From: Salinisphaera orenii subsp. orenii MK-B5
GTDB taxonomy: Bacteria > Pseudomonadota > Gammaproteobacteria > Nevskiales > Salinisphaeraceae
Length of the DNA stretch: 64,000 nucleotides
Assembly: GCF_003788635.1 (NCBI RefSeq)
Contig: NZ_AYKH01000040.1
Coordinates: forward strand, 120,464 to 184,463
Direction of reading: 5' to 3'
Shown here: in pieces, positions 27,960 to 39,722 of the stretch
How positions within the stretch are numbered: the first letter of the stretch is position 1
How the letters are laid out: every line of letters starts with the position of its first letter
The notes under the pieces: generated by a model
Database searches by the model: none
What the model saw: the letters and a program-made list of their open reading frames with translations, nothing else
What the model was told of the DNA's origin: nothing
Translations under genes and position numbers: made by a program

Positions 27960-28424
27960 CTACTGGGTGACCGGATCGTGGGCCAGCAGGACGCGATGCA
28001 GGGTGGCGTCGTCGCCGGCGTCGCGCAGTTCGGCCAGCGCCTGATTCTCGGAGAACATCTCCGCCAGGCGTCGGAGCATGTTGAGGTGCGCCTCGGTGGA
28101 CTGCTCCGGAACCAGCAGGCCGAACACGAGATCGACCGGCTGCTCGTCGTTGGACTCGAAATCCACCGGCTGCGGCAGACGCATGAAGGCACCGACGCAG
28201 TCGTCGGTGCCCTTCATGCGGGCGTGGGGAATGGCAACGCCGTCGCCGATGCCGGTGCTGCCGAGCTTCTCGCGTGCGACCAGGCCGTTGAAGATTTCGC
28301 TGGCGGTCAGATAGGGCGTGCCCTGGGTGAGAATCTCGGCCAGTTGCTCGAGCGCGCGCTTCTTGCTCTGGACATCCTCGGCAAGACGGACCCGCTCGGG
28401 GGCAACGATATCGGCAATATTCAT
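27960..28424 (-). CDS. ptsN: PTS EIIA-Ntr regulatory protein
   Basis: 154 residues, the EIIA-Ntr length. The phospho-acceptor is His67 in VAIPHARM, followed by VDLVFGLLVPE. In proteobacteria it links the PTS phosphorylation state to potassium transport and to nitrogen and envelope control. The position after hpf and rpoN is the conserved one. It is separated from hpf by 30 bases. Confidence 0.95.
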   Translation of the reverse strand: MNIADIVAPERVRLAEDVQSKKRALEQLAEILTQGTPYLTASEIFNGLVAREKLGSTGIGDGVAIPHARMKGTDDCVGAFMRLPQPVDFESNDEQPVDLVFGLLVPEQSTEAHLNMLRRLAEMFSENQALAELRDAGDDATLHRVLLAHDPVTQ

Positions 28425-28454
28425 GACGTTCCTTTCAACGATTGCGAAAAGCGG

Positions 28455-28781
28455 TCAACCGGCATCCAGATTGATGTGGCGGGCCTGCCGGTTGTGATGA
28501 TCCTTCGCCTTCTCCTTGTGCCGCCGCGTCTGCCGGTCGAGCTTGTCGATCATGCAGTCGATCGCGGCGTACATGTCGTCCTGCGTGGACTCGGCGTGCA
28601 CCGTGGCGCCGCGCAGCTGCATGGTCGCCTCGGCCTTGTGACGTACCTTCTCGACCTCGAGCACCACCTCGGCGTCGATGACATGGTCGAAATGACGCTC
28701 GATACGGCCCATCTTGGATGCGACATAGTCGTGCAAGGCATCGGTCATGTCGATGTGATGGCCGGAGATGTTCAGGTTCAT
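28455..28781 (-). CDS. hpf: Ribosome hibernation promoting factor (short HPF)
   Basis: 108 residues. The MNLNISGHHIDMTDALHDYV opening and the VEKVRHKAEATMQL strand are typical of the HPF/YfiA fold. The basic C-terminal stretch (RRHKEKAKDHHNRQ) suits rRNA binding. The short form helps pair ribosomes into 100S dimers in stationary phase. It lies 30 bases downstream of rpoN, its usual partner. Confidence 0.95.
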   Translation of the reverse strand: MNLNISGHHIDMTDALHDYVASKMGRIERHFDHVIDAEVVLEVEKVRHKAEATMQLRGATVHAESTQDDMYAAIDCMIDKLDRQTRRHKEKAKDHHNRQARHINLDAG

Positions 28782-28811
28782 CGCGTACTCCTTCTCTGCT
28801 TGGGAAGAGCG

Positions 28812-30272
28812 TTAGCTGGCCTGACGCCGCCGCTCGTGCGACGGCGGTATCGATAGCGCCTCGCGGTACTTGGCGACGGTGCGCCGCGCCACGCGAATGC
28901 CGTTGTCGAGCAGCAGCTCCGCGAGCTTGCTGTCGGACAGCGGTTTGCCATCGGGTTCGGATGCGACCATGCGCTTGATCATCGCCTGGATGGCGGTCGC
29001 CGAGGCGGAGCCGCCATCGGTGGTCGAGACATGGCTGGAAAAGAAATACTTGAGTTCGAAGATGCCGCGCGGCGTCTGCATGTACTTGTTGGCCGTCGCC
29101 CGCGATACGGTGGATTCGTGTATTTCGAGCTGTTCGGCCACGTCGCGCAACACCAGCGGTTTCATTGCCTCCTCGCCATACTCCAGAAAAGCGCGCTGGG
29201 CTTCAACAATGCATTGCGCGACCTGGAGCAGGGTGTCGTTGCGGCTCTTGAGGCTGTTGAGGAAGAAGCGGGCTTCCTGCAGGTGCGACTTGAGCGTGGT
29301 CTGGTCGGCGGATTTGTCCGCGCGCTTGATCAGGGCCAGATATTGGCTGTTGATGCGAAGCTTCGGCGCGATCTCGGCGTTGAGCGAGACCTGCCAGCGC
29401 GACGACTGGCGCGTGACGAACACCTCCGGCACCACATAGCCGGCCTCCTGATCGCCGAAAGCCTCGCCCGGGTGCGGTTGCAGCGTCTGCACCAGGGCGA
29501 TGGCGCCGTCGAGCGCCTCGGGCTCGACATCCAGCCGCTGCGCCAGGCCGGCGCGGTCGCGCGACGCCAGGCATTCCAGCGATTCGTTCTCGACGATGGC
29601 CAGCGCCAGATCGCGGTGGGCGGTGTCCGCCGGCAGCTGGCGCAGCTGGATGGCCAGACACTCGCCGAGGCTGCGCGCGGCCACGCCCGGTGGGTCGAAG
29701 GCCTGCACCACCGCCAGCACCGATTCGATGCGGGCGGCGTCGGTCTCGTACTCGTCGGTCAGGCGTTCGAGCAGCTCCGGCCAGTCCTCGAGCAGGCCGT
29801 TGTGGTTCACCGCGTCGATCAGCTGTGCGGCGATCGAGCGCTCGCCGGCGCTGAACGAGTGCATGTCCGCCTGCCAGGTCAGATGGGTGTGCAGGTCGGG
29901 GGTGCTGGTCAGATTGGCCTGGCGGTAGTCCCAGTAGTCGTCGTCCTCGCTGCTCGGCGCGGCCGGCGCCGGGCTGCTGCTGCCGGCGTAGATGTCGTTC
30001 CAGTCGGCATCGACCGGCAGATTCTCGGGGATCTCGGCGTCGCTCCCGGCGCTGTCCTTGGTCTGGCGTTCGCCGGCGCTGTCATCCGTCGTCTGGCCGG
30101 CGTCGACCTCGCCGTGGCCGTCGTCGGCCTCGAGCATGACGTTGGTCTCGAGCGCCTCCTGGATCTCGGTCTTCAGATCCAGCGTGGACAGCTGCAGCAT
30201 GCGGATGGCCTGCTGCAGCGCAGGCGTCATCGTCAGGCTTTGCGATAGGTTGAGGTTCAGCGACTGCTTCAT
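28812..30272 (-). CDS. rpoN: RNA polymerase sigma-54 factor
   Basis: 486 residues. Region I is glutamine- and leucine-rich ([23 protein letters not shown]) and receives the activator. An acidic, variable region II spans about 55-110. The core-binding domain follows. The C terminus has the HTH ([17 protein letters not shown]) and the RpoN box [12 protein letters not shown], which reads the -24 element. It serves the sigma-54 promoter found at 15128-15143 and is activated there by GlrR-type proteins. The ATG overlaps the lptB stop by four bases. Confidence 0.97.
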   Translation of the reverse strand: MKQSLNLNLSQSLTMTPALQQAIRMLQLSTLDLKTEIQEALETNVMLEADDGHGEVDAGQTTDDSAGERQTKDSAGSDAEIPENLPVDADWNDIYAGSSSPAPAAPSSEDDDYWDYRQANLTSTPDLHTHLTWQADMHSFSAGERSIAAQLIDAVNHNGLLEDWPELLERLTDEYETDAARIESVLAVVQAFDPPGVAARSLGECLAIQLRQLPADTAHRDLALAIVENESLECLASRDRAGLAQRLDVEPEALDGAIALVQTLQPHPGEAFGDQEAGYVVPEVFVTRQSSRWQVSLNAEIAPKLRINSQYLALIKRADKSADQTTLKSHLQEARFFLNSLKSRNDTLLQVAQCIVEAQRAFLEYGEEAMKPLVLRDVAEQLEIHESTVSRATANKYMQTPRGIFELKYFFSSHVSTTDGGSASATAIQAMIKRMVASEPDGKPLSDSKLAELLLDNGIRVARRTVAKYREALSIPPSHERRRQAS

Positions 30273-31033
30273 AGTCGGAAATCCTCGCCGAGGTAGACCT
30301 CCCGTACCTTGCGATCGGCCAGTACCGCCTCGCCGGTGCCTTCGGCGATGACGGCGCCGTCGCTGAGAATGTAGGCGCGTTCGCAGATGCCCAGCGTCTC
30401 GCGCACGTTGTGATCGGTGATGAGCACGCCGATGCCGCGGTTCTTCAGATGCGTGATGATGCCGCGGATGTCGCCGATCGAGATCGGATCGATGCCGGCG
30501 AAGGGCTCGTCCAGCAGCATGAAGCGCGGTTCCGCGGCCAGCGCCCGGGCGATCTCGACCCGCCGGCGCTCGCCGCCGGACAGGTTGAGCCCCGTGGAGT
30601 CGGCGATGTGCGTGATCGAAAGCTCGTCGAGCAGCGCGGCCAGTTCGCGTTCGATGCCCGCGCGATCGAGATCGGAACGCACCTGCAGGATCGCGCGGAT
30701 GTTGTCGGCCACGCTGAGCTTGCGGAACACCGAGGCTTCCTGCGGCAGATAGCCGATGCCGCGCTTGGCGCGCTTGTGCATGGGCACGCCCACCAGGCTC
30801 TGTTCGCCGAGGCTGATGCGGCCGGCGTCCGGCGAGACCAGGCCGACGATCATGTAGAAGGCGGTGGTTTTGCCGGCGCCGTTGGGCCCGAGCAGGCCGA
30901 CGACCTCGCCCTGGCCGAGATCGAGACTGACGTCGCGCACCACCTCGCGGCCGCGATAGCGCTTGCTCAGGTGCGTGGCCACCAGGCGGTCGGCGGCCGC
31001 CGCGTGGCCGATGTCCATCGCCGCGCTGCTCAT
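30269..31033 (-). CDS. lptB: LPS export ABC transporter ATPase LptB
   Basis: 254 residues. Walker A GPNGAGKT, the Q-loop region YLPQEASVF (characteristic of LptB), signature [15 protein letters not shown], Walker [13 protein letters not shown] and the switch histidine in [10 protein letters not shown] are all present. It powers extraction of LPS from the inner membrane with LptFG (not in the window). Four-base overlaps join it to lptA and rpoN. Confidence 0.97.
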   Translation of the reverse strand: MSSAAMDIGHAAAADRLVATHLSKRYRGREVVRDVSLDLGQGEVVGLLGPNGAGKTTAFYMIVGLVSPDAGRISLGEQSLVGVPMHKRAKRGIGYLPQEASVFRKLSVADNIRAILQVRSDLDRAGIERELAALLDELSITHIADSTGLNLSGGERRRVEIARALAAEPRFMLLDEPFAGIDPISIGDIRGIITHLKNRGIGVLITDHNVRETLGICERAYILSDGAVIAEGTGEAVLADRKVREVYLGEDFRL

Positions 31034-31560
31034 GAGCCGTCGCCGTCGTTCTGCGGCGTGATCGTGATCTGCACCCGCTCGCCGTCGTTCTCGCCGCGCG
31101 CGGCCTGGGTGCGCTGGGTGTCGAGGTTGTGGCGGATGACCTGGCTGGCGATGCGATCGCCGCCGCGGTTGACCACGGCGTTGCCGCGCATGACCACGGT
31201 CGAGTCGGCGTTGGTGTACTCGATACGGCTGGAATGGCCGGTGACGACGTCGTCGCCGGTGCGATCGGGCTGCTTGTCCAGTCGCGCGGGGGCGCCGTTG
31301 AGCACCGCCTTGACGTTGCCGCGATCGTTGAGCCGCGTGACGACCAGCTTGTCGCCGGTCAGCGTCAGGCCGCCGCGGGTGAGCACGACGCTGCCGGTGT
31401 AGGTGCTTGTGCCCTCCTGCTGGGACAGCTCTGCGCTGTCGGATTCGATCCGGATCGGCAACGGCTCCTGCTGCGCCCAGGCCGCACCGCCCGCCACCAC
31501 GAGCGCCGCCGCCAGCCAGAGGCGGGCCCGGTCAATCCGGCGTGTAGGTGACTTGTACAT
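31030..31560 (-). CDS. lptA: LPS transport periplasmic protein LptA
   Basis: 176 residues. The signal peptide ends after AWA near residue 29. The OstA-type beta-jellyroll follows, with [19 protein letters not shown] and TLTGDKLVV. It forms the periplasmic bridge carrying LPS from LptC to LptD. The start lies inside the end of lptC (29-base overlap), implying coupled translation. Confidence 0.95.
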   Translation of the reverse strand: MYKSPTRRIDRARLWLAAALVVAGGAAWAQQEPLPIRIESDSAELSQQEGTSTYTGSVVLTRGGLTLTGDKLVVTRLNDRGNVKAVLNGAPARLDKQPDRTGDDVVTGHSSRIEYTNADSTVVMRGNAVVNRGGDRIASQVIRHNLDTQRTQAARGENDGERVQITITPQNDGDGS

Positions 31561-32086
31561 TGCTCAACAGTCTCAGCTTGTCCGTATCCAGATCGACCTC
31601 CATGCCGTCGCCCTCCACCCGCTGCCCGGGCTGGGTCGCGGTCACGTGGGCCCGGGTGTCGATGCGATCGGCGTCGGGTCGGACCCAGGCGTTGTCGGTC
31701 TCGATGCGCACCATCGGCCCGTTCGGCCGAGGATGCACGGCCTCGACGCCGTCATAGAGGTAGATGTCGCGCTCACCGGCCGGTATCCGGCCGCGTGCCG
31801 CGGTGACGTCCCAGTAGGTTTTCGTGCCTGCGAGATAGTGTACGTCAATATCCCGAAGCCGCGCCGAGTCGTCCGGGAAGTGCAACGTCTGGCCCAGCCG
31901 CATGCGATAGGCCAGATCGCCCTGGGGATCCATCTGGTGCACGACCGCGTCGGTCATGTAGTAGTCGCTGTTCTCGGGCGTGCTCAGGCGCGGCGCGGTC
32001 GGTGTGCCGGGATCGGGCGAATCGGCCCACCGCAGGGCGATCACGCCGGCGGCGATCACGAGCAGAACGGCGATGACGCGCAGCAT
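31532..32086 (-). CDS. lptC: LPS export membrane-anchored protein LptC
   Basis: 184 residues. One N-terminal membrane helix (about 3-20) is followed by a periplasmic jellyroll: YYMTDAVVHQMDPQGDLAYRM, and later TAARGRIPAGERDIYLYDGV. It receives LPS from LptB2FG and passes it to LptA. It is 12 bases downstream of kdsC. Confidence 0.94.
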   Translation of the reverse strand: MLRVIAVLLVIAAGVIALRWADSPDPGTPTAPRLSTPENSDYYMTDAVVHQMDPQGDLAYRMRLGQTLHFPDDSARLRDIDVHYLAGTKTYWDVTAARGRIPAGERDIYLYDGVEAVHPRPNGPMVRIETDNAWVRPDADRIDTRAHVTATQPGQRVEGDGMEVDLDTDKLRLLSNVQVTYTPD

Positions 32087-32098
32087 GACCGGGCCCGG

Positions 32099-32608
32099 CT
32101 AGTGCGCGTTGCGGGCGGCGATGATGAGTTCGCAGGCTTGCCGCACCGCTCCCTCGCCGCCCTTGCAGTCGCTGATCCAGTGCGCGGCCTCGCGCACGTC
32201 GGGCACGGCGTCGGCGACGGCCATTGCCAGCCCGGCCCGGCGCATCAGACCCAGGTCCGGCAGGTCGTCGCCCATGACCGCGGCGCGTTCGGGCGTCAGC
32301 TCGAGTTCGGCGAGCAGCGCCTCGAAGTCCATCTGCTTGTCGTGGCTGTCGAGATAGATGTAGTCGACGCCGAGCGCATGCAGACGCGCCGCGACGGCCG
32401 GCGACGGCCGGCCGCTGATCGCGGCCACGGCCACGCCGGCGGCCTGCAGCCGCTGGATGCCCAGGCCGTCGTGCACGTGCATGGTCTTGCTCTCCTCGCC
32501 GTGGCCGTGGAGATAGAGCTTGCCGTCGGTCATCACGCCGTCGACGTCGAAGACCGCCACCTCGATGGCCGCCGCGCGCCGCCGGACGTCGTCTGTCGTG
32601 TCTTTCAT
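32099..32608 (-). CDS. kdsC: 3-deoxy-D-manno-octulosonate-8-phosphate phosphatase
   Basis: 169 residues, HAD superfamily type without a cap domain. Motif I is VFDVDGVMTDG (nucleophile and acid/base aspartates), then AISGRPS, and motif IV GDDLPDLGLM. It releases phosphate from KDO-8-phosphate in LPS inner-core synthesis. The start ATG overlaps the kdsD stop by four bases; a longer open frame upstream is antisense to nothing real but overlaps kdsD in another phase. Confidence 0.95.
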   Translation of the reverse strand: MKDTTDDVRRRAAAIEVAVFDVDGVMTDGKLYLHGHGEESKTMHVHDGLGIQRLQAAGVAVAAISGRPSPAVAARLHALGVDYIYLDSHDKQMDFEALLAELELTPERAAVMGDDLPDLGLMRRAGLAMAVADAVPDVREAAHWISDCKGGEGAVRQACELIIAARNAH

Positions 32609-33582
32609 ATGACACCTGCCCTGAGCAGATCCTGCATGTTGAGGGCGCCGATCGGGCGCTCGTCGTCGTCGACCACCATCAGCGCGCCGCCGCCGATGCG
32701 GTGAGTCTGCAGCAGCCGTACCGCCTCGGCCGCGAGCGTATCCGCGGTGACCGTCTTGGGATCGCGCGTCATGCAGTCGGCGATCGGCGCGCGTTTGATG
32801 TCGATGTCGCGATCCAGTGTGCGGCGCAGGTCGCCGTCGGTAAACAGACCGGTCAGACGCCCCGCGGCGTCCGTCACCCCGGTCATGCCCAGGCCCTTGG
32901 CGGTCATCTCGAGCAGCGCCTCGCCGACCAGGGCGTCGTCGTCGACCAGCGGCAGGGCGTCGCCGGTGTGCATGAGATCGGCCACCGTCAACAGCAGCCG
33001 CCGGCCCAGCGTGCCGCCGGGATGCGAGCGGGCGAAGTCCTCGGCGGTGAAGTGGCGCGCCTCGAGCAGGGCGATCGCCAGCGCGTCGCCCATGGCCAGC
33101 GCCGCGGTGGTGGAGGCGGTGGGCGCGAGCTCCAGCGGGCAGGCCTCGATCGCCACCGAGACGTCCAGATGCACGTCCGAGCGCCGGCCGAGCGTCGAGC
33201 GCGCATTGCCGGTCATCGCGATCAGCGGTACGGCCAGGCGCTTGAGCAGCGGCAGGATCGTGAGGATCTCGGCGGTCTCGCCCGAATAGGACAGGGCGAG
33301 CACCGTGTCCTGGGCGGTGATCATGCCCAGATCGCCGTGGCTGGCCTCGCCGGGGTGGACGAAGAACGCCGGCGTGCCGGTGGAGGCCAGCGTGGCCGCG
33401 ATCTTGCCCGCGATGTGGCCGGACTTGCCCATGCCGGTGACCACCACGCGACCGCGGCATTCGAGCATGTGCTGCGCGGCGGCGGCGAAGGCCGTGTCGA
33501 TGCGCGACTCGAGGGCCGCGACCGCCGTCGCCTCGATGTCGATCACACGCCGCGCGGCGCCGATGAGTTCTCGTCGATCCAT
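32605..33582 (-). CDS. kdsD: D-arabinose 5-phosphate isomerase
   Basis: 325 residues. The SIS domain (about 40-180) has VVTGMGKSGHIAGKIAATLASTG and LSYSGET. Two CBS domains follow (about 205-325). It converts ribulose 5-phosphate to arabinose 5-phosphate, the first KDO precursor. It is the first gene of the long minus-strand run that ends at mgtE. Its promoter should lie in the 135-base gap shared with the ABC transporter. Confidence 0.96.
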   Translation of the reverse strand: MDRRELIGAARRVIDIEATAVAALESRIDTAFAAAAQHMLECRGRVVVTGMGKSGHIAGKIAATLASTGTPAFFVHPGEASHGDLGMITAQDTVLALSYSGETAEILTILPLLKRLAVPLIAMTGNARSTLGRRSDVHLDVSVAIEACPLELAPTASTTAALAMGDALAIALLEARHFTAEDFARSHPGGTLGRRLLLTVADLMHTGDALPLVDDDALVGEALLEMTAKGLGMTGVTDAAGRLTGLFTDGDLRRTLDRDIDIKRAPIADCMTRDPKTVTADTLAAEAVRLLQTHRIGGGALMVVDDDERPIGALNMQDLLRAGVI

Positions 33583-33680
33583 CCCCGTATTCTAGCGCAG
33601 GGCAGCGCAGGGCGGATCAAACGCGGCATGATTCGTGCCAGCGCGGGATCGCTGTGGAATGCAGCGTTTGCCGCAGTACG

Positions 33681-33686
33681 TATAAT
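33681..33686 (+). promoter_or_regulatory. Candidate sigma-70 -10 box for the ABC transporter genes
   Basis: A perfect TATAAT lies 31 bases upstream of the chosen start. The -35 region is poor, so the promoter may need help or be weak. Confidence 0.4.
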
Positions 33687-33717
33687 GCGCCGCCTCGCTC
33701 GCGACAGCCCGTCCGCC

Positions 33718-34662
33718 ATGCCCCGCGCCTCGAACGACACCGCCATCGCCATAGACCGCGTCCACAAGCGCTACGGCCGCACGCACGCGCTGCGGGGCGT
33801 GTCCTTCGATATCCGGCGCGGCGAGTACTTCGGACTCCTGGGCCCGAACGGCGCCGGCAAGTCGACGCTGATCTCCATCATCGCCGGCCTGACCCACGCC
33901 TCGGAGGGTTCGATCGCGGTGCTGGGTCACGACGTGCGCTCGGATTTCCGGGCGGCACGGCGGGCGCTCGGCGTGGTGCCTCAGGAGCTGGTCTACGATC
34001 CGTTCTTTCCGGTGCGTGATCTGCTGCGGCTGCAGGCGGGCTACTACGGCTGCGGCCGGGATTACTGGCCCTGGATCAACGAGCTGCTGGAACGGCTCGA
34101 GCTGACCGACAAGCGCGACATGTCCATGCGCGCGCTCTCCGGCGGCATGAAGCGCCGCGTGCTGATCGCCCAGGCGCTGGTGCACAAGCCCGACGTGGTC
34201 ATTCTCGACGAGCCGACCGCGGGGGTGGACGTGGAGCTGCGGCGCACGCTCTGGCGTTTCACCCGCGATCTCAACGACGCCGGCCACACCATCGTGCTGA
34301 CCACGCACTATCTGGAAGAGGCCGAGGAGCTGTGCGATCGCATCGCCATCCTCAATCACGGCGAACTCAAGGTGCTCGAGGACAAGCGCGCGCTGCTCGA
34401 TCGCCATCCGTATCGCTTCCTGTCGCTGCAGCTGACCGGCGACGGCGGCCCGCTCCCGGCGGAGGTCGAGGCGCTGGTCGAGGATCGCCACGAGGACACG
34501 CTCGAGCTCAAGCTCGAGCAGGGCCGGCACTACATCGCCGACGTGATGGAATCGATCCGTGACGCCGGCTACCGGATCGCAGACGTGCGCACGCGCGAGC
34601 CGCATCTCGAGGACATCTTCGTGGAGCTGACCATGGACAAGCCCGACGGCCGCGCGGCATGA
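33718..34662 (+). CDS. ABC-2 exporter ATP-binding protein (YadG-like)
   Basis: 314 residues. Walker A GPNGAGKST (42-50), signature LSGGMKRRVLIAQAL, Walker B VVILDEPTAGVD and switch histidine TTHYLEEAEEL are all present. A C-terminal extension of about 85 residues (from about 230) is typical of ABC-2 drug or polysaccharide exporters. It pairs with the permease that overlaps its stop. Substrate unknown. The ATG at 33718 was chosen by homology-like N terminus; an ATG at 33685 would begin inside the TATAAT box. Confidence 0.87.
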   Translation: MPRASNDTAIAIDRVHKRYGRTHALRGVSFDIRRGEYFGLLGPNGAGKSTLISIIAGLTHASEGSIAVLGHDVRSDFRAARRALGVVPQELVYDPFFPVRDLLRLQAGYYGCGRDYWPWINELLERLELTDKRDMSMRALSGGMKRRVLIAQALVHKPDVVILDEPTAGVDVELRRTLWRFTRDLNDAGHTIVLTTHYLEEAEELCDRIAILNHGELKVLEDKRALLDRHPYRFLSLQLTGDGGPLPAEVEALVEDRHEDTLELKLEQGRHYIADVMESIRDAGYRIADVRTREPHLEDIFVELTMDKPDGRAA

Positions 34663-35420
34663 ACTGGCGCGGCTGCTACACCCTGTTCGTCAAGGAGGTC
34701 CGGCGCTTCTACAACGTGCTGGGCCAGACCGTCGGCGCGCCGGTGATCACCGCCATGCTCTATCTGCTGGTCTTCCGGCAGGTGCTGGAGGATCGCGTCA
34801 ACGTCTACGAGGGCGTGTCGTACACGGCGTTTTTGATTCCGGGGCTGATCATGATGAACGTGATCCAGAACTCGTTCGCGAACACGTCGTCGAGCATCAC
34901 CCAGTCCAAGGTCATGGGCAATCTGGTCTTTCTGCTGCTCACGCCGATCTCGGCGTTCGAGTTCTATCTGGCCTACATCGGCGCCGCGCTGCTGCGGGCC
35001 ACACTCGTGGCCACGGTTCTCTACGTGCTCGCCCAGCTGTTCGTGACCGTGCCGATGGCGAATCCGCTGGTGGTCGCGGCGATGCTGGTCTGTGCCGGCG
35101 GCACGCTGGCGGTCATGGGCATGATCGCGGGCATCATGGCCGACAAGTTCGAGCATCTCGCGGCCTTCCAGAATTTCTTCATCATGCCGCTGTCGTTCCT
35201 GTCGGGCGTGTTCTACTCGATCCACTCGCTGCCGGCGTTCTGGCAGACGGCCTCGCACTTCAACCCGTTCTTCTACATGATCGACGGGTTCCGGCAGGGG
35301 TTTTTCGGCGTCGGGGACGTCGATCCGCTGCGCAGTCTGGCGGTGGCGGCCGGGTTCTTCGTGCTGGTGTCGATCATCGCCATCAGCATGCTCGCCCGGG
35401 GTTACAAGATCCGCGGCTAG
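34659..35420 (+). CDS. ABC-2 type permease (YadH-like)
   Basis: 253 residues with about six membrane helices. LFVKEVRRFYNVLGQTVGAPV at the N terminus and the LSFLSGVFYSIHSLP segment are characteristic of the ABC-2 membrane family. It overlaps the ATPase gene by four bases, so the pair forms one exporter. In E. coli and Pseudomonas this place before ibaG-murA is held by mlaFEDCB; the protein here is not MlaE. Confidence 0.88.
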   Translation: MNWRGCYTLFVKEVRRFYNVLGQTVGAPVITAMLYLLVFRQVLEDRVNVYEGVSYTAFLIPGLIMMNVIQNSFANTSSSITQSKVMGNLVFLLLTPISAFEFYLAYIGAALLRATLVATVLYVLAQLFVTVPMANPLVVAAMLVCAGGTLAVMGMIAGIMADKFEHLAAFQNFFIMPLSFLSGVFYSIHSLPAFWQTASHFNPFFYMIDGFRQGFFGVGDVDPLRSLAVAAGFFVLVSIIAISMLARGYKIRG

Positions 35421-35452
35421 ACGATGTGCGCGGTGGCGGCGGCGGCTCGTGC

Positions 35453-35458
35453 TAGCAT
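35453..35458 (+). promoter_or_regulatory. Candidate extended -10 promoter for ibaG
   Basis: TG-C-TAGCAT gives an extended -10 element 30 bases before the ibaG start. No clear -35. It may separate ibaG-murA-hisGD expression from the exporter. Confidence 0.35.
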
Positions 35459-35487
35459 TTCGCGCCAGCTTTGAAGGAATCGACACC

Positions 35488-37688
<2,201 letters not shown>

Positions 37689-37689
<1 letters not shown>

Positions 37690-38990
37690 TGCGCCGGCTC
37701 GACAACAGCGAGGCCGGTTTCGAGGCCGCGTTCGAGCGGCTGATCGACCGGGAGACCCCGGCACAGGCCGATGTGGACGCGCGGGTGGCGGCCATCATCG
37801 CCGACGTGCGGGCCCGCGGCGACGCCGCCGTGCTCGAATACACCCGCGAACTCGATCGGCATCCGGCGCGCGAGATGGCCGCACTCGAGGTCCCGCACAC
37901 CCGCTTGAAGGCCGCGCTCGACGCCATGCCCGGCGCCCAGCGCGCCGCACTGGAGGCCGCGGCCGAACGGATCACGCAGTTCGCCGAATCCCAGAAGCTC
38001 ACCGATCACAGCTATGCCGACGCCCACGGCAACCGGCTGGGCCAGGTCGTGCGTCCGATCGAGCGTGCCGGCATCTATGCGCCGGGCGGCAAGGCGGCCT
38101 ATCCCTCCAGCGTGCTGATGAACGCGCTGCCCGCGCGGGTCGCGGGTGTCGGCCAGGTCGTGATGGTCTCGCCGGCGCCGGAGGGCGTGGTCAACGACTG
38201 GGTGCTGGCCGCCGCGGCGTTGGCCGGGGTCGATCGCTTTTTCACGGTCGGCGGCGCCCAGGCCGTGGCCGCACTCGCCTGGGGCACCGAAACCATCCCG
38301 GGCGTCGACAAGATCGTCGGCCCGGGCAACGCCTACGTAGCCGCGGCCAAGCGCCAGGTGTTCGGTCGCGTCGGCATCGAGTCGGTGGCGGGGCCCTCGG
38401 AGGTGCTGATCCTGGCTGACGGCACGGGCGATCCCGACTGGGCCGCGCTCGATCTGTTCGCCCAGGCAGAGCATGACGAAGACGCGCGGGCTCTGCTCGT
38501 CAGCCCGGATGCCGCCCATCTGGACGCGGTCGCGGCCGCGGTCGAGCGTCTGCTGCCGGATCAGCCCCGGCGTGCGATCATCGAGGCGTCGCTGGCCCGG
38601 CACGGTGCGCTGATCCAGGTCGCCGACATGGCCGAGGCGGTGGCGTTGTCCAACCGCATCGCGCCCGAGCATCTGGAGCTCGCGGTGGATGCGCCGGGCG
38701 AACTGCTCGACGACATTCGTCATGCTGGCGCGGTCTTCATGGGTCATTACAGTCCGGAGGCCTTCGGAGACTACTGCGCCGGGCCCAATCACGTGCTGCC
38801 GACCGGGCGCACCGCGCGTTTCTCGTCGGCGCTCGGCGTCTACGATTTCCAGAAGCGGCTTTCGATCGTCGAAGCCGGCGCGCCGGGCGCCGCGAGGCTG
38901 GCGCCCGTCGCCGCCGAGCTCGCGCGCGGCGAGGGGCTGCATGCGCACGCGGCCTCCGCCGAAGCCCGGGGCGGGCGCGATCGTGGCTAA
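37689..38990 (+). CDS. hisD: Histidinol dehydrogenase
   Basis: 433 residues. Conserved segments are [39 protein letters not shown], the zinc ligands in FAQAEHDE, and GPNHVLPT. It oxidises histidinol to histidine in two NAD-dependent steps. An in-frame GTG directly precedes the ATG. Unlike the Pseudomonas order, hisC does not follow; the next gene is petA after 129 bases. Confidence 0.97.
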
Positions 38991-39014
38991 AAAGGGCGAT
39001 CGTGCAGCGCGCTA

Positions 39015-39023
39015 TGCTATACT
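39015..39023 (+). promoter_or_regulatory. Extended -10 promoter upstream of petABC
   Basis: TG-C-TATACT is a good extended -10 element in the hisD-petA gap, 97 bases before the petA start. The -35 region is weak, which extended -10 promoters tolerate. Confidence 0.5.
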
Positions 39024-39119
39024 TTTCAGATCCCTGCGTGGCCAAGTCGTGCCCGCAATCACACGAGTTGTAGTACAAGTCGAACCGGCATTCTTGCCCT
39101 GCTCGAAGAGGTTTAACGC

Positions 39120-39722
39120 ATGAGCAATGAGGGGGTCGACGTCCGCAAGCGCCGATTTCTAACCGGCGCCACCGCAGCCGTCGGTGGCGTGGGTGCGGCC
39201 TTCGTGGCCACGCCGTTCATCAAGTCCTGGCTGCCGAGCGCGCGTGCCCGCGCCGCCGGGGCTCCGGTGGAGGTCAATATCGCCGCGCTCGACGAGGGCG
39301 CTTTGCTGAGCGTGACGTGGCGCGGCAAGCCCGTATGGGTGGTCCGGCGCACGCAGGAGATGCTCGATTCGCTGGACAACGTGGCGTCCAAGCTCGCGGA
39401 TCCGGACTCCAGCGCGCCGCAGCAGCCCGCGTACTGTCAGAACAAGTACCGCGCCATCAAGGACCCGATCCTGGTCATGGTCGGCATCTGCACCCATCTG
39501 GGTTGCTCGCCGAGTTTCCGGCCGGATGCCTCGGAGTGGTCGATGGACGTGCCCGGCTTCTTCTGCCCCTGTCACGGCTCGCATTACGACATCTCCGGTC
39601 GCGTCTATGCCGGTCAGCCGGCGCCTCTGAACATGCAGGTGCCGCCGTATCGATATTCGAGTGACGAACTGATCGTGGTCGGCGAGGATCCCGCCACGGG
39701 CGGCGGCGAGGAGGCTGCGTAA
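39120..39722 (+). CDS. petA: Rieske iron-sulfur subunit of cytochrome bc1
   Basis: 200 residues. An N-terminal RKRRFL twin-arginine-like signal anchor spans about 9-35. Cluster ligands are Cys124 and His126 in CTHLGC, and Cys149 and His152 in CPCHGSHYD, with Cys129 and Cys151 for the disulfide. It passes electrons from quinol to cytochrome c1 in the inner membrane. Stop and petB start overlap (TAATG). Confidence 0.97.
   Translation: MSNEGVDVRKRRFLTGATAAVGGVGAAFVATPFIKSWLPSARARAAGAPVEVNIAALDEGALLSVTWRGKPVWVVRRTQEMLDSLDNVASKLADPDSSAPQQPAYCQNKYRAIKDPILVMVGICTHLGCSPSFRPDASEWSMDVPGFFCPCHGSHYDISGRVYAGQPAPLNMQVPPYRYSSDELIVVGEDPATGGGEEAA

Noticed and set aside
27947..28192. Longer HPr kinase starting at 28192
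   Set aside because: The extra 82 residues are Ser/Arg/Cys-rich shadow sequence lying over ptsN in another frame; a GTG at 27946 gives a normal N terminus.
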